Assembly: GCA_052034865.1 (NCBI GenBank)
Contig: JBPOIC010000024.1
Location: forward strand, 7,470-71,469
From: JBPOIC01 sp052034865
GTDB lineage: Bacteria; UBA10199; JADFYH01
Direction: 5' to 3'
DNA length: 64,000 nt
The notes beneath the pieces were generated by a model. That model saw only the letters and a program-made list of their open reading frames with translations, did no database searches and had not been told where the DNA came from. Positions 34,966 through 43,381 of this stretch are shown here, in pieces; position 1 is the first letter of the stretch; each line of letters begins with the position of its first letter. Both the position numbers and the translations under genes were made by a program.

Positions 34966-36669
34966 ATGGAGGCAATACAGACATCGCTAAAATGCTTCGA
35001 AGCTTTCGGAAGCAAAATGGTCGAAAGAGGGCTCATTACCCGCGACCAGTGGTCCGTGGCCGAAGTCACCCAGCAGCATCTGGGAGGAGATCTTTCCAAC
35101 ATCCTCGTTCAAAAAGGCTTTATTCGTGAAGCAGACCTGCTGAAATTTTTCTCAGATCATCTCGAACTGCCCTTAGCCCGTATCGATGCACAAAATCTGA
35201 ACCGTAACCTCATGCGCTGTATTTCCTACCATCTGGTACAGAAATACACACTCATTCCTATCGAACAAAACGGAAACACCATCACCCTGGCAATTTCGGA
35301 CCCTTTGAGTTTTTCGCAGCTTAAAGAAGAACTTTCCCAGATTCCTACCGGCGAGGAGTTCCGGTTCGTCATTGCGCCCCGCAAGCAGATTGAACTGGCC
35401 ATCCAGGAATTCTATCAGGTTCAGAAAATGGGAAAGACCAGCTCCAGTTCGGTGGAAATCGTCCAGGGAGACAACAAGACCCAATCGGATGCCAAAGAAA
35501 AAGTGGAAGAAATGGCCTCATCGATGGGAACCGTCGCGGCAGTCGATTCAATTCTGGAAAGTGCATTCAAGGATCATGCGAGCGACATTCATCTGGAACC
35601 TCAGGAAAAATTCATTCGCGTGCGACTTCGTATCGATGGGGTACTGGAAGAAAAACACATCCTGCCAATCAAGATGCTGCTTCCGATCATTTCACGCATC
35701 AAGATCATTTCCGGAATGAACATTGCGGAAAAACGGGCGCCTCAGGATGGCCGCTTTACGGCCCGCATTCATGGAACTCCGCTGGAATGCCGCACCTCCA
35801 GCTATCCGACCGTTTATGGTGAGAAAGTGGTCATCCGTCTTCTTTCGAAAGGAAATTTAAAACGACTGGAACAGACGGGAATGGCTCTCAAGGATTGCGA
35901 GTGTTTCAAATCCTGGATCTTCAGACCACACGGGCTCATCCTCGTTACGGGCCCCACAGGATCCGGAAAATCCACTTCTCTTTATGCCGCGCTCCAGCTT
36001 CTCAACTCTCCGGAACGAAACATCGTATCGATTGAGGATCCGGTCGAAAGTGAAATCGCAGGCATTAACCAGGCTCAGGTGAATAATAAGGCCAACATGA
36101 CTTTTGCTTCCGCGCTACGAAGTATGTTGCGCCAGGATCCGGATGTCATCATGGTGGGAGAAATTCGCGACGCCGAAACTGCGGAGATGGCGATCCGGGC
36201 TGCCCTGACGGGTCACCTTGTTTTATCAACGCTCCACACAAACACGGCCGTGGGTGCAATCTCCCGCCTGATCAATCTGGGAATTCCTCCCTTTCTTCTA
36301 TCTTCTTCCCTGATTGGAGTTTTGGGCCAGCGACTGGTTCGTAAAAACTGCTCCCATTGCACTGAGGAAATCCTTTTTGAATCAGAAGGCGAAGATCCGA
36401 TCGGGCTTATGAAGGGTGACAAGGTTTTTAAAGGCAAAGGCTGTGAACATTGCCGTCAAACCGGATACTCCGGCCGCGTTGGCATTTATGAGCTTCTGAC
36501 GATCACGCAGAATTTGAGAGCACTAAGCGAGAAAGGTGCAACTGACGAAGTGATATTAGCCCAGGCGGTCAGCGAAGGTTTTACAACGATGATGCAGGAT
36601 GGTCGCACAAAAGTTCTGGAAGGAATGACAACCGCAGACGAAGTCGTCCGTGTCACTGAAGTTCATTAA
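34966..36669 (+). CDS. pilB: Pilus assembly ATPase PilB/MshE-like
   Basis: This hexameric ATPase of the GspE/PilB family extends type IV pili from the cytoplasmic face. The 567-residue product has an N-terminal MshEN/GspE-N domain (GDLSNILVQKGFIREADLLKFFSDHL and a second subdomain). The catalytic core carries ASDIHLEPQEKFIRVRLRIDG, Walker A GPTGSGKSTSLYA (about residue 325), the Asp box SIEDPVE, Walker B DPDVIMVGEIRDAETA and the His box ALTGHLVLSTLHTNTA. A tetracysteine zinc motif follows (NCSHC and GCEHC), typical of PilB/GspE. Its N-terminus resembles MshE, which binds c-di-GMP in Vibrio. Binding here is unproven. pilC follows 17 bp later. Confidence 0.95.
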   Translation: MEAIQTSLKCFEAFGSKMVERGLITRDQWSVAEVTQQHLGGDLSNILVQKGFIREADLLKFFSDHLELPLARIDAQNLNRNLMRCISYHLVQKYTLIPIEQNGNTITLAISDPLSFSQLKEELSQIPTGEEFRFVIAPRKQIELAIQEFYQVQKMGKTSSSSVEIVQGDNKTQSDAKEKVEEMASSMGTVAAVDSILESAFKDHASDIHLEPQEKFIRVRLRIDGVLEEKHILPIKMLLPIISRIKIISGMNIAEKRAPQDGRFTARIHGTPLECRTSSYPTVYGEKVVIRLLSKGNLKRLEQTGMALKDCECFKSWIFRPHGLILVTGPTGSGKSTSLYAALQLLNSPERNIVSIEDPVESEIAGINQAQVNNKANMTFASALRSMLRQDPDVIMVGEIRDAETAEMAIRAALTGHLVLSTLHTNTAVGAISRLINLGIPPFLLSSSLIGVLGQRLVRKNCSHCTEEILFESEGEDPIGLMKGDKVFKGKGCEHCRQTGYSGRVGIYELLTITQNLRALSEKGATDEVILAQAVSEGFTTMMQDGRTKVLEGMTTADEVVRVTEVH

Positions 36670-36686
36670 AGTCAAAGGAGCTGGCC

Positions 36687-37910
36687 ATGAGCGAACGTGC
36701 CTACCGCGCCTATGATTCAAAAGGAAAGATCCAGTCAGGGGTCATCTTTGGAAAAAATGATCGCGAGGTCATCTTCAATCTGAAACGCAAGGGATTGGTC
36801 CCGATTGAGCTTTCTGCCCCCACTTCTACATTGGAAAGAAAATGGGAAGAGTGGAGTCTGAAGTTTCAGAAAGTTCCCAATGAAGATCTCATCGTATTCA
36901 CCCGTCAGTTCTACACCCTCTTCAAAGCCGGACTCAGTCTCGAAATGCTCTTAAGCACCCTCACCCGTCAGGCTGAAAACAAAGCCCTGAAAAATGCCCT
37001 GAAGGTCATCAGTGATGATGTTCAGAATGGACTGTCGCTGGCCAAGGCTTTTGAAAAGCATCCGAAGATTTTCAGTAAACTCTATGTCAACATGATCATG
37101 GCCGGAGAAGAGGCTGGCATTCTGGAACAGGCCCTGGGTGAGCTGAGTGAAGTTCTGGAAAAGGATGATCGTCTTCATCGCGAAGTCGCCTCTGCTACGC
37201 TTTATCCAAAAATTGTCATTGGCGTCATGGCCCTTTCTTTCTACGCCATGGTCACCTTTATCATTCCGAAATTTTCAGCCTTCTACGCCAATTTCAAAGC
37301 CACTCTCCCACTCCCCACCCGAATTCTGATTGCGATGGGTTATATCTCAAACCACTACTGGTATTTTGTTTTTATCGGGCTCGGCATCACAACCTACCTG
37401 CTTCGGAAATATCTTAAAACTCCTTCCGGAAGACTCAAGGCAGACACGCTAAAACTCAAACTGCCGGTATTTGGTGTCATTCACCAAAAAATTGCCATGG
37501 CTCGCTTTGGTCACCTGTTCTCCGCTCTTTACCGCAGCGGACTTCCTCTCGTGCGGATTTTTGAAGTGCTGGCACAGGTGATTGGAAATGAAGCCTATGC
37601 TCTGGAGATAAATCAGTTTCGTGAAGGAATCCTGAAAGGAAAGACCATTTCCGAAGTCATGCGGCGTGCTAAAAATTTTTCATCGATCATGATCGAATCG
37701 ACAGCGATTGGAGAACAGTCCGGAAGTCTGGATCAAATGCTTTCTTCTATGGCGGGACATTTTGATCTGGAAGTCAGTCACATGACAAAAAACCTCACCA
37801 CGCTCATTGAGCCCATCTTGCTTGCCATGATGTTCGGCATGGTGACCCTCATGGCTCTCGGAATTTTCCTGCCCATGTGGAACATGTCAAAAGCTGTCCA
37901 AGGCCATTGA
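36687..37910 (+). CDS. pilC: Pilus inner-membrane platform protein PilC/MshG-like
   Basis: PilC is the polytopic platform protein that couples the assembly ATPase to pilin addition. The 407-residue product has the two-copy GspF architecture: cytoplasmic domain (FTRQFYTLFKAGLSLEMLLSTL), membrane helices near residue 170-195 and 215-240, a second copy (FGHLFSALYRSGLPLVRIFEVL and MIESTAIGEQSGSLDQML) and a final helix (EPILLAMMFGMVTLMALGIFLPMW). AAAGGAG lies upstream. It follows pilB by 17 bp and is followed by a 193-bp gap before the major pilin gene. Confidence 0.95.
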   Translation: MSERAYRAYDSKGKIQSGVIFGKNDREVIFNLKRKGLVPIELSAPTSTLERKWEEWSLKFQKVPNEDLIVFTRQFYTLFKAGLSLEMLLSTLTRQAENKALKNALKVISDDVQNGLSLAKAFEKHPKIFSKLYVNMIMAGEEAGILEQALGELSEVLEKDDRLHREVASATLYPKIVIGVMALSFYAMVTFIIPKFSAFYANFKATLPLPTRILIAMGYISNHYWYFVFIGLGITTYLLRKYLKTPSGRLKADTLKLKLPVFGVIHQKIAMARFGHLFSALYRSGLPLVRIFEVLAQVIGNEAYALEINQFREGILKGKTISEVMRRAKNFSSIMIESTAIGEQSGSLDQMLSSMAGHFDLEVSHMTKNLTTLIEPILLAMMFGMVTLMALGIFLPMWNMSKAVQGH

Positions 37911-38103
37911 GAGATGACTGGAAATGCTCTCCAGAGCTGGGTTTAACAAGAATCGGCCTTCACGAATATTTTGAGAAATTCTTAATGGAATCATCCTTTT
38001 TGCTTAAGCTGAAAACTGGAAATACCGTTTTTAATTCTGAAAGGTTTTTTTGCTGTTGCAATGGAGCGACAGAAAACCGGCCTTAAAACAAAGGGAGGGG
38101 AAA

Positions 38104-38547
38104 ATGAAAAAGAAAGTGAAAAAAACGAAAAGTCCAAGAGCCAAGTCTAAAGGTTTTACGATGATCGAGTTAATTCTCGTCATCACCGTTTTAGGAATTC
38201 TCGCCGTCATGGCTCTGCCCAGTTTCTTCGACATTAGTGGTCAGGCGGCTGCCAGTTCTCGTGATGGAGTTATTGGAGGAGTGCGAGGGGGGATAAATAT
38301 GTTCCGTGCCAACGCTCTGACGACGAATACAACGCCTCTTGTTCCTGCAGATCTTGATGCCATTGCTTCTTACCCTACCACCTGCTCAAGCACGGCTCCA
38401 TGTTTTGGAAGCGTACTTCAGGATCCGGTCCTTGAGGGACGATGGGTAAAATCGGCTGCCCTCACGTATACTTGGGCCCCTACGGTGGGGGGAACTGCGA
38501 CAACGACCTGTACCTACAACGCAACCACGGGAGCTTTCGCATGTTAA
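38104..38547 (+). CDS. Major type IV pilin (MshA-like)
   Basis: I start it at 38104, where GGGAGGGG lies 5 bp upstream and the prepilin leader then has the usual form. The leader is long and very basic (MKKKVKKTKSPRAKSKG) with cleavage expected before FTMIELILVITVLGILAVMALP, including the conserved Glu at position 5 of the mature protein. The mature protein of about 130 residues is rich in Thr, Ala and Gly, with a Cys pair near the C-terminus (TTCTYNATTGAFAC), as in MshA-like pilins, and another pair (PTTCSSTAPC). PilD at 18.2 kb is the likely processor. A hairpin follows the gene. Confidence 0.88.
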   Translation: MKKKVKKTKSPRAKSKGFTMIELILVITVLGILAVMALPSFFDISGQAAASSRDGVIGGVRGGINMFRANALTTNTTPLVPADLDAIASYPTTCSSTAPCFGSVLQDPVLEGRWVKSAALTYTWAPTVGGTATTTCTYNATTGAFAC

Positions 38548-38572
38548 TGGCTTGAATCCTTCCCTTTGTCAC

Positions 38573-38608
38573 AAGCCCACCCCAGGGTTACCCCTGGGGT
38601 AAAGGCTT
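38573..38608 (+). terminator. Hairpin after the major pilin gene (attenuator or mRNA stabiliser)
   Basis: A nine-pair stem ACCCCAGGG (38579-38587) with CCCTGGGGT (38592-38600) closes a TTAC loop. An outer AAGCC/GGCTT pairing extends it, with bulges, to 38573-38608. Only two T follow, so full termination is unlikely. It lies 26 bp after the pilin stop and before the minor pilin genes, a good place to make more major pilin than minor pilin. That role is inference. Confidence 0.65.
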
Positions 38609-38654
38609 TTGAAAAAGTAACGTTTGTGTAGCCCGAAGAAGGAGGTCATTCGGC

Positions 38655-39095
38655 GTGTCACAACGGCTTTCTCATCTTTGCAAGAAACAGCAATCAGGAT
38701 TTACATTTATTGAAGTCCTGTTTGCACTCGTGGTGCTGGTCTTCGGCGCCATGGGATTGCTCAACCTGTTTAGCAACGCTGTCTACATGAATTCCCAGGA
38801 GGGTGTTTCCTCCATCGCAGTACATCTTGCCCAGGAACAATTGGAAAAAGCGGCCGCTGATCGGGCACGGCTTGGGTACAGTGGTATCATCAGCACTCTC
38901 TATCCTTCCCCACAAACCATTTCATACGACGGATTTACATTTTTCCGCTCCGTTATCGTGGAAGAAGTCAATGGCACAGACCTTGATACCCCTCAGGTGG
39001 GCTCCGGGTATAAGCGGGTCAAAGTGATCGTTTCCACCACGACTCCATACCCCCAGAATGTTCAGCTAACGACGCTTTTCACCAACTCTCTATGA
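38655..39095 (+). CDS. Minor pilin, MshD/PilV-like
   Basis: The start is a GTG at 38655 with GGAGG 9 bp upstream. The 146-residue product has the prepilin leader CKKQQSG, then FTFIEVLFALVVLVFGAMGL with Glu at position 5, followed by a mature domain of about 125 residues. The MSHA neighbourhood and the N-terminal wording (FIEVLFALVVLVFGAMGLLNL) suggest MshD or PilV. The late strand pattern KRVKVIVSTTTPYPQNVQLTTLF is typical of PilV/GspI. The gene is in the pilus operon and is followed 9 bp later by another minor pilin gene. Confidence 0.85.
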   Translation: MSQRLSHLCKKQQSGFTFIEVLFALVVLVFGAMGLLNLFSNAVYMNSQEGVSSIAVHLAQEQLEKAAADRARLGYSGIISTLYPSPQTISYDGFTFFRSVIVEEVNGTDLDTPQVGSGYKRVKVIVSTTTPYPQNVQLTTLFTNSL

Positions 39096-39104
39096 CAGGC
39101 TTTT

Positions 39105-39692
39105 ATGAAACCGGTTTTTCTCCCATTTCGATTCAGGTTTATTGGCTTGGGAAAATCCCTGTCAGATTCTGAAAACCTAAGTTTTGGTACCCGGATTCAA
39201 AATCATGGATTTACGCTCTTTGAATTTCTTCTCACGCTGGTGATTACGTCTCTACTGGTTGTGACCATTGGTGTTTTATTAAATATGGGAGTTAACACGA
39301 TTGAAAAGATTTCGAGCCACGAAGAAGTTCTCAGCAAACTGCGTCTCGCCACCCAACGCATGGAATATGAAATCATGCGGCTTCCGATTGCAAATATCCT
39401 TCAGGTAACCAACAAGCAGTTTGATTTTCGCGATGCCACAAATAGCGACACGAATTTTAGAACGGTCTCGAATAATGGAAGAATCGATATTTTACGAGGG
39501 AACTACAAGTTAGCAGAAAATGTCAGCACCCTGACTTTCAATTATTACGATCTCAACGGAAATGCGACCACGACACCTGCGAGTATCCGCAGGATTGAAT
39601 GGGAAATTGTGGCACCGGAAATCAATGGAGGATCTTTCAGAATTCGAAGCAGCGTTTATTTAAGGAGCACCTACTATGATACCTTCCAATAA
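39105..39692 (+). CDS. Minor pilin, MshO/PilW/GspJ-like
   Basis: The 195-residue product has a long N-terminus (MKPVFLPFRFRF and a basic/polar stretch) before a prepilin leader ending NHG and the mature FTLFEFLLTLVITSLLVVTIGVLL with Glu at position 5. The mature part has a GspJ/PilW-like layout: a long amphipathic helix (VLSKLRLATQRMEYEIMRL), a beta region and a terminal SFRIRSSVYLRST strand. The unusual length before the leader may be real or a start-site error. No better ATG with a ribosome site is evident. The end overlaps the next gene by 17 bp. Confidence 0.82.
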   Translation: MKPVFLPFRFRFIGLGKSLSDSENLSFGTRIQNHGFTLFEFLLTLVITSLLVVTIGVLLNMGVNTIEKISSHEEVLSKLRLATQRMEYEIMRLPIANILQVTNKQFDFRDATNSDTNFRTVSNNGRIDILRGNYKLAENVSTLTFNYYDLNGNATTTPASIRRIEWEIVAPEINGGSFRIRSSVYLRSTYYDTFQ

Positions 39693-40458
39693 AAACAAAA
39701 ATCAGGACGGATATGTTGTACTGGCAACCACCTTCCTTCTGATGGTGCTTGCCATGTTGGGACTCTCTGTCATGGGCATCGTCTCATCGGGACATGCCAC
39801 AAGAACAGAAGAGGCCGCCTACTTGCGTGCCCGTTATGCAGCCCTTGCTGGTATTGAGTGGGCTAAAAAGAAGATCGACTCAGGGGAATCTCCGACAGTG
39901 TCTGGAAAATCAATCGGAAATTCCAACTTTGATGCCAGCCTGGATAACGCCACAGGAAACCTGACCGTCACCGGGCGCAGCGGCAATTCAATCTCAACCC
40001 ATCTCATTCAGATTCCTACAAGCTCCAGCTGTGTTTCGATCGATACCTCGAATGTAGAATCTCATGAAGATCTAATCTCAGGATTTAATTTATCCCATGC
40101 CTGTCATGGCGATGCGATCTTAACCAAAATGGAAGTCAGCTGGAGCCCTTCATCCTATGAAGAGATTAATGAAATTTCTGAGGGATGGCACACCCTCTTT
40201 CGAGATCGGAGAGGGAAACGTTCAGGCTCGATGCTGGATATCACGGACTACACCCTTCATAGAACTGCTCAAGATCTGGCCTTCAACTTTTCGAGTCGGA
40301 TGAATGACAAAAATATGAATCTCACCCTCTATTTTAAGGATGGAAGCCAAAAGTCAGTCGCCTTTTCGTCCGATGAAAGATCAAGAGGAGGAAGAGATCA
40401 TCACGGAGGAGATGACCATCACGGAGGAGATGACCATGGAGGAGGTTGTGGGCATTAA
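39676..40458 (+). CDS. Pilus protein MshP/PilX-like with a Gly/Asp/His-rich tail
   Basis: The 260-residue product begins with a prepilin-like QDG followed by YVVLATTFLLMVLAMLGLSVMGIV, which has no Glu at position 5 and resembles MshP and PilX. The GspK-like AALAGIEWAKKKI follows. The middle domain (about 55-215) is Ser/Asn-rich with two cysteines. The last 24 residues are unusual: GGRDHHGGDDHHGGDDHGGG then CGH, a near-exact tandem repeat at the DNA level (GATGACCATCACGGAGGA twice). Such a tail could bind metal. The start overlaps the upstream gene by 17 bp. Confidence 0.8.
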   Translation: MIPSNKNKNQDGYVVLATTFLLMVLAMLGLSVMGIVSSGHATRTEEAAYLRARYAALAGIEWAKKKIDSGESPTVSGKSIGNSNFDASLDNATGNLTVTGRSGNSISTHLIQIPTSSSCVSIDTSNVESHEDLISGFNLSHACHGDAILTKMEVSWSPSSYEEINEISEGWHTLFRDRRGKRSGSMLDITDYTLHRTAQDLAFNFSSRMNDKNMNLTLYFKDGSQKSVAFSSDERSRGGRDHHGGDDHHGGDDHGGGCGH

Positions 40459-40580
40459 GGAAGCCTGTTGAATTTATGTTAATGCCCAGGGATGAATCTC
40501 AAGTAACTTTGTAAGGTTTCTTTTTGATGTGCAGGGAAAAGAATGGGCCGAAGCGCATTTACAGCCTGGAATAAGTTTTT

Positions 40581-41081
40581 ATGAAATTCATTCTTTGTTC
40601 TCTTAAAAACTTTTTCAGAAAATCTCATCGGGGATTCACTTTCATTGAGCTGATAATGCTCATCTCCATTTTGGGATTCATGGTGATGAGTATCAATCCC
40701 CATATCTTTAGCGAGGAGAGATCTTTGGCTCATGGAGCTCTCCTCAAGGTCGTGAGTGACATACGCTACGCACAGCAGCTGGCTCTTTCGAGTGGAGATT
40801 ATTATGGCTTCAGAACCATCACCACTACCAGCTATGAAATCTACCGGTGGCAACCGAATTATCCCATCACAAACCCAACTACCCAGACCCCGTTTATTTA
40901 TGAACTGGGTACGGATTATGGCACCTCCTTTTTCGAAGATTCAAATTACCGGATAGAATTTGGGCCGGATGGAAGTCCAACTCGGGGTGCGGGATCCACC
41001 TATTTCATTTCCATTGGAAACGGGAATATTCGCGAATCCTTTACAGTGGAATTGTCGACAGGATTACTCGACATTCTCTGA
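40581..41081 (+). CDS. Minor pilin, MshC/GspH-like
   Basis: The 166-residue product has the prepilin leader FFRKSHRG, the mature FTFIELIMLISILGFMVMSI with Glu at position 5, and a GspH/FimT-like long helix (AHGALLKVVSDIRYAQQLALSSG, the usual GspH wording). A beta-rich body of about 95 residues follows. It lacks a clear ribosome site. It is separated from the preceding gene by 122 bp and followed 171 bp later by the TPR gene. In the Vibrio MSHA locus MshC occupies this role. Confidence 0.83.
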   Translation: MKFILCSLKNFFRKSHRGFTFIELIMLISILGFMVMSINPHIFSEERSLAHGALLKVVSDIRYAQQLALSSGDYYGFRTITTTSYEIYRWQPNYPITNPTTQTPFIYELGTDYGTSFFEDSNYRIEFGPDGSPTRGAGSTYFISIGNGNIRESFTVELSTGLLDIL

Positions 41082-41252
41082 TTTTTTACTCTTCTCGCCG
41101 AGAAGCTCTCTTCTCATTGCCTGAGAAAAAACACATAATTTTGAATATAATTGAAAAACCTTCTTTGGAATCCAAAAGGGTATGTTAAAATTATTCTTCT
41201 CGATCAAAAACCCAAGGCTTTCTTTTTTAAAGTCCCGCGGAGGAGAGATCCC

Positions 41253-41927
41253 ATGGATTTTTCAAGTGCGCTGAAGCTTGTTAAAAAAAAGGAGGCTGAC
41301 ACCCCTGCCCAGGCATCTCAAGCCTCTCACAAACGCACTCTGGTACTCGCTTTTCTCCTCCTGATTCTAGTTGGGGCTTATGCATACACCCACTACAAAA
41401 AAAATCATCCTCCGGTTTCATCCTCTAAAAATCAGGTGCAAGCCAATATCAATGACGTCAAAGAAGTAATCACCCAGGCGCACCTTTTGCTTTTAACCAA
41501 GAAAACCCATGAGGCCATCGGACTTTTGGAAGCAGCGGTATTAGAACACCCAGAAGAAGAAGATCTGCTCCTGGAGATGGGGATTGCCTACCGCAAGGCC
41601 AAGCGTCACGACGACGCTGAAAATATTTATCAAAAAGCCCTCCAGAATAATCCCAACTGTTTTGAATGCTGGAACAACAGGGCCCTGAATCAGATTCAAG
41701 CAGGAAATTCGATCATGGCTCAGGCCTGGCTTCAGGAAGTCCTTCGTAAAAAACCTGCCTACACCGACGCGTATTTAAACCTTGGTCTGGCTTATGAAAA
41801 AGCAGGACAGGCACAGGAAGCCATCGATACCTATCAGGAATATCTCAAGGCGATTCCGAACAATGACAGCCATGCAGGTCCCGCGATGGTACGCGAACGC
41901 ATCCGTCGTCTTCAGGAGGAAATCTGA
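41253..41927 (+). CDS. MshN-like TPR membrane protein
   Basis: I start it at 41253, since GGAGGAGAG lies 7 bp upstream. The 224-residue product has a short basic N-terminus, one membrane helix (about residues 31-47, VLAFLLLILVGAYAYT) and a periplasmic TPR domain from about residue 70 (AHLLLLTKKTHEAIGLLEAAV, YQKALQNNPNCFECWNNRALNQIQAGN, KKPAYTDAYLNLGLAYEKAGQ). This matches MshN in the Vibrio MSHA system. It is encoded just before pilM, with the next start at the adjacent base. Confidence 0.8.
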   Translation: MDFSSALKLVKKKEADTPAQASQASHKRTLVLAFLLLILVGAYAYTHYKKNHPPVSSSKNQVQANINDVKEVITQAHLLLLTKKTHEAIGLLEAAVLEHPEEEDLLLEMGIAYRKAKRHDDAENIYQKALQNNPNCFECWNNRALNQIQAGNSIMAQAWLQEVLRKKPAYTDAYLNLGLAYEKAGQAQEAIDTYQEYLKAIPNNDSHAGPAMVRERIRRLQEEI

Positions 41928-42857
41928 ATGGGTTTAATGGACCGTATAAAAGGAGAACGCAAAAGCAACGTTCAGGGAATTTCTCTGGATACTCAGGGAG
42001 CCCGATGGGCCTGCACGCACTGGGAAAAAGATCGGCTGCGGATTGATCATCTAGAACAGATCCCGATCCTCTCACAGGATCGTCCTGATATCAGCAAAGC
42101 CCTTCACACAGCAGGGATCTCTGCGGATCAGCGCATGGCCATGCTTTTACGAGATCCTGGCGTCATCTGGAAAAAGATTGTGCTGCCTACCATGGCCAAC
42201 AAAGACATCAAGGATGCTTTGCGCTGGCAGTTGCTCGAAGATCTCCCCCAGCTCGAAGGAGATCTGGAAATCCGCTATTTTCCTTTCTCCAAAACCAACT
42301 CCACTTCAGGAAAGCGCGAATTTTCTGTCTTTGGCATGGCCAGTGATACGATTGAAAAACTGCGACAGCATTATCTGGAAATTGGACTTAAAATCGTAAT
42401 CGCGGAACCTCTGGCAATATCACTAACCGCATGGCTGGATTTTCTCAATCCCGATCCTTACAAGGTCCGGGCCATCCTTTATTTTCGTGAAGGGCAAGGA
42501 GACTTTGTTGGGCTCAAAGGAAGCCAGCTCCTCGATTGGCAGAGTTTTACTTTCTCCTATGAGCTTCATCTTGGAGAGGGACCTGCCGTCAGCACTCTTG
42601 GGGTACGATTCCACGATTATCTCGACAGTTTTCTTTCCAAAAACTCGCTGGAGAAAATCGAAGAAATCTATCTGGCTGGAGACTGGGACGCCCCCAATCC
42701 TGAAGAAACACTCAGTACCCTTTTTGGTATTCCCACTTTTCGTCTGGGAGAGGCCAATTCCAAAAAACTTCTCTTTGCAGAGGAAGGAATGGCCGAACGC
42801 GTCTTGCGATTTGCACCTGAACTGGCTCTTTGCATTCATCCCGGAGGCAAACAATGA
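41928..42857 (+). CDS. PilM/MshI-like pilus assembly protein
   Basis: The 309-residue product resembles MshI and PilM, actin-fold proteins that anchor the inner-membrane assembly complex. I see a divergent form of the fold: IKGERKSNVQGISLDTQGARWACT at the N-terminus, the substrate-side VLPTMANKDIKDALRWQLLEDLPQLEGDLEI (typical PilM/MshI wording), IVIAEPLAISLTAWLDF, and a later ATP-domain-like segment. Phosphate loops are poorly conserved, as in MshI. The end overlaps the PilN-like gene by four bases. Confidence 0.8.
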   Translation: MGLMDRIKGERKSNVQGISLDTQGARWACTHWEKDRLRIDHLEQIPILSQDRPDISKALHTAGISADQRMAMLLRDPGVIWKKIVLPTMANKDIKDALRWQLLEDLPQLEGDLEIRYFPFSKTNSTSGKREFSVFGMASDTIEKLRQHYLEIGLKIVIAEPLAISLTAWLDFLNPDPYKVRAILYFREGQGDFVGLKGSQLLDWQSFTFSYELHLGEGPAVSTLGVRFHDYLDSFLSKNSLEKIEEIYLAGDWDAPNPEETLSTLFGIPTFRLGEANSKKLLFAEEGMAERVLRFAPELALCIHPGGKQ

Positions 42858-43381
42858 GTCAGAGAATCAATTTTCTGGAAGAACAGGGGGAGGGCTTAAC
42901 TTATCAGCAGCTTGCCCTGATTGCTTTTGGAATCCTGATCTTGGTTTTTTCTTTCTGGGGAGTTGAAAAGCTTCGATTAAACCTGGCTCAAAATAAGCTT
43001 ATAACCCTTCAATCCGAAATTGAAAAAATCAAGAACACCCAGGGAATCAAGCCCCAGGAAAAAGAAGATATCAACCCGATCGAGACGGTATTTCAATCGA
43101 TGGTCAAAGAACCCCAATGGCCCGAGGTGCTGAGGGTGATCTCCAGGTCTGTCGATAGAAGTATCTGGCTGGAAAAAATTCATGGAGAGACCACTGCCGA
43201 AGGTGGCCAGATCAGTCTCGAAGGGATTGCCTATCAGGCCAGACGGGTTCCCGGCTTTCTGGATCGTCTGCGCAGCTATGATGTATTTTCCCGTATCGAT
43301 CTGATTTCGAGTGAAACTAACGGGAAGGATATCGATGCCCCCCTGCACTTCAAGGTGCTGGCCAAAACAAAAAAACGGTGA
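42854..43381 (+). CDS. PilN-like pilus assembly protein
   Basis: The start at 42854 overlaps the stop of the PilM-like gene (ATGA), which fixes it. The 175-residue product has the PilN opening SQRINFLEEQ, one membrane helix (about residues 18-36), a coiled-coil stretch (LRLNLAQNKLITLQSEIEKIKN) and a periplasmic ferredoxin-like domain (EPQWPEVLRVISRSV and SLEGIAYQARRVPGFLDRL). In type IVa systems PilN pairs with PilO and binds PilM through its N-terminus. The stop overlaps the PilO-like start. Confidence 0.85.
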   Translation: MSQRINFLEEQGEGLTYQQLALIAFGILILVFSFWGVEKLRLNLAQNKLITLQSEIEKIKNTQGIKPQEKEDINPIETVFQSMVKEPQWPEVLRVISRSVDRSIWLEKIHGETTAEGGQISLEGIAYQARRVPGFLDRLRSYDVFSRIDLISSETNGKDIDAPLHFKVLAKTKKR

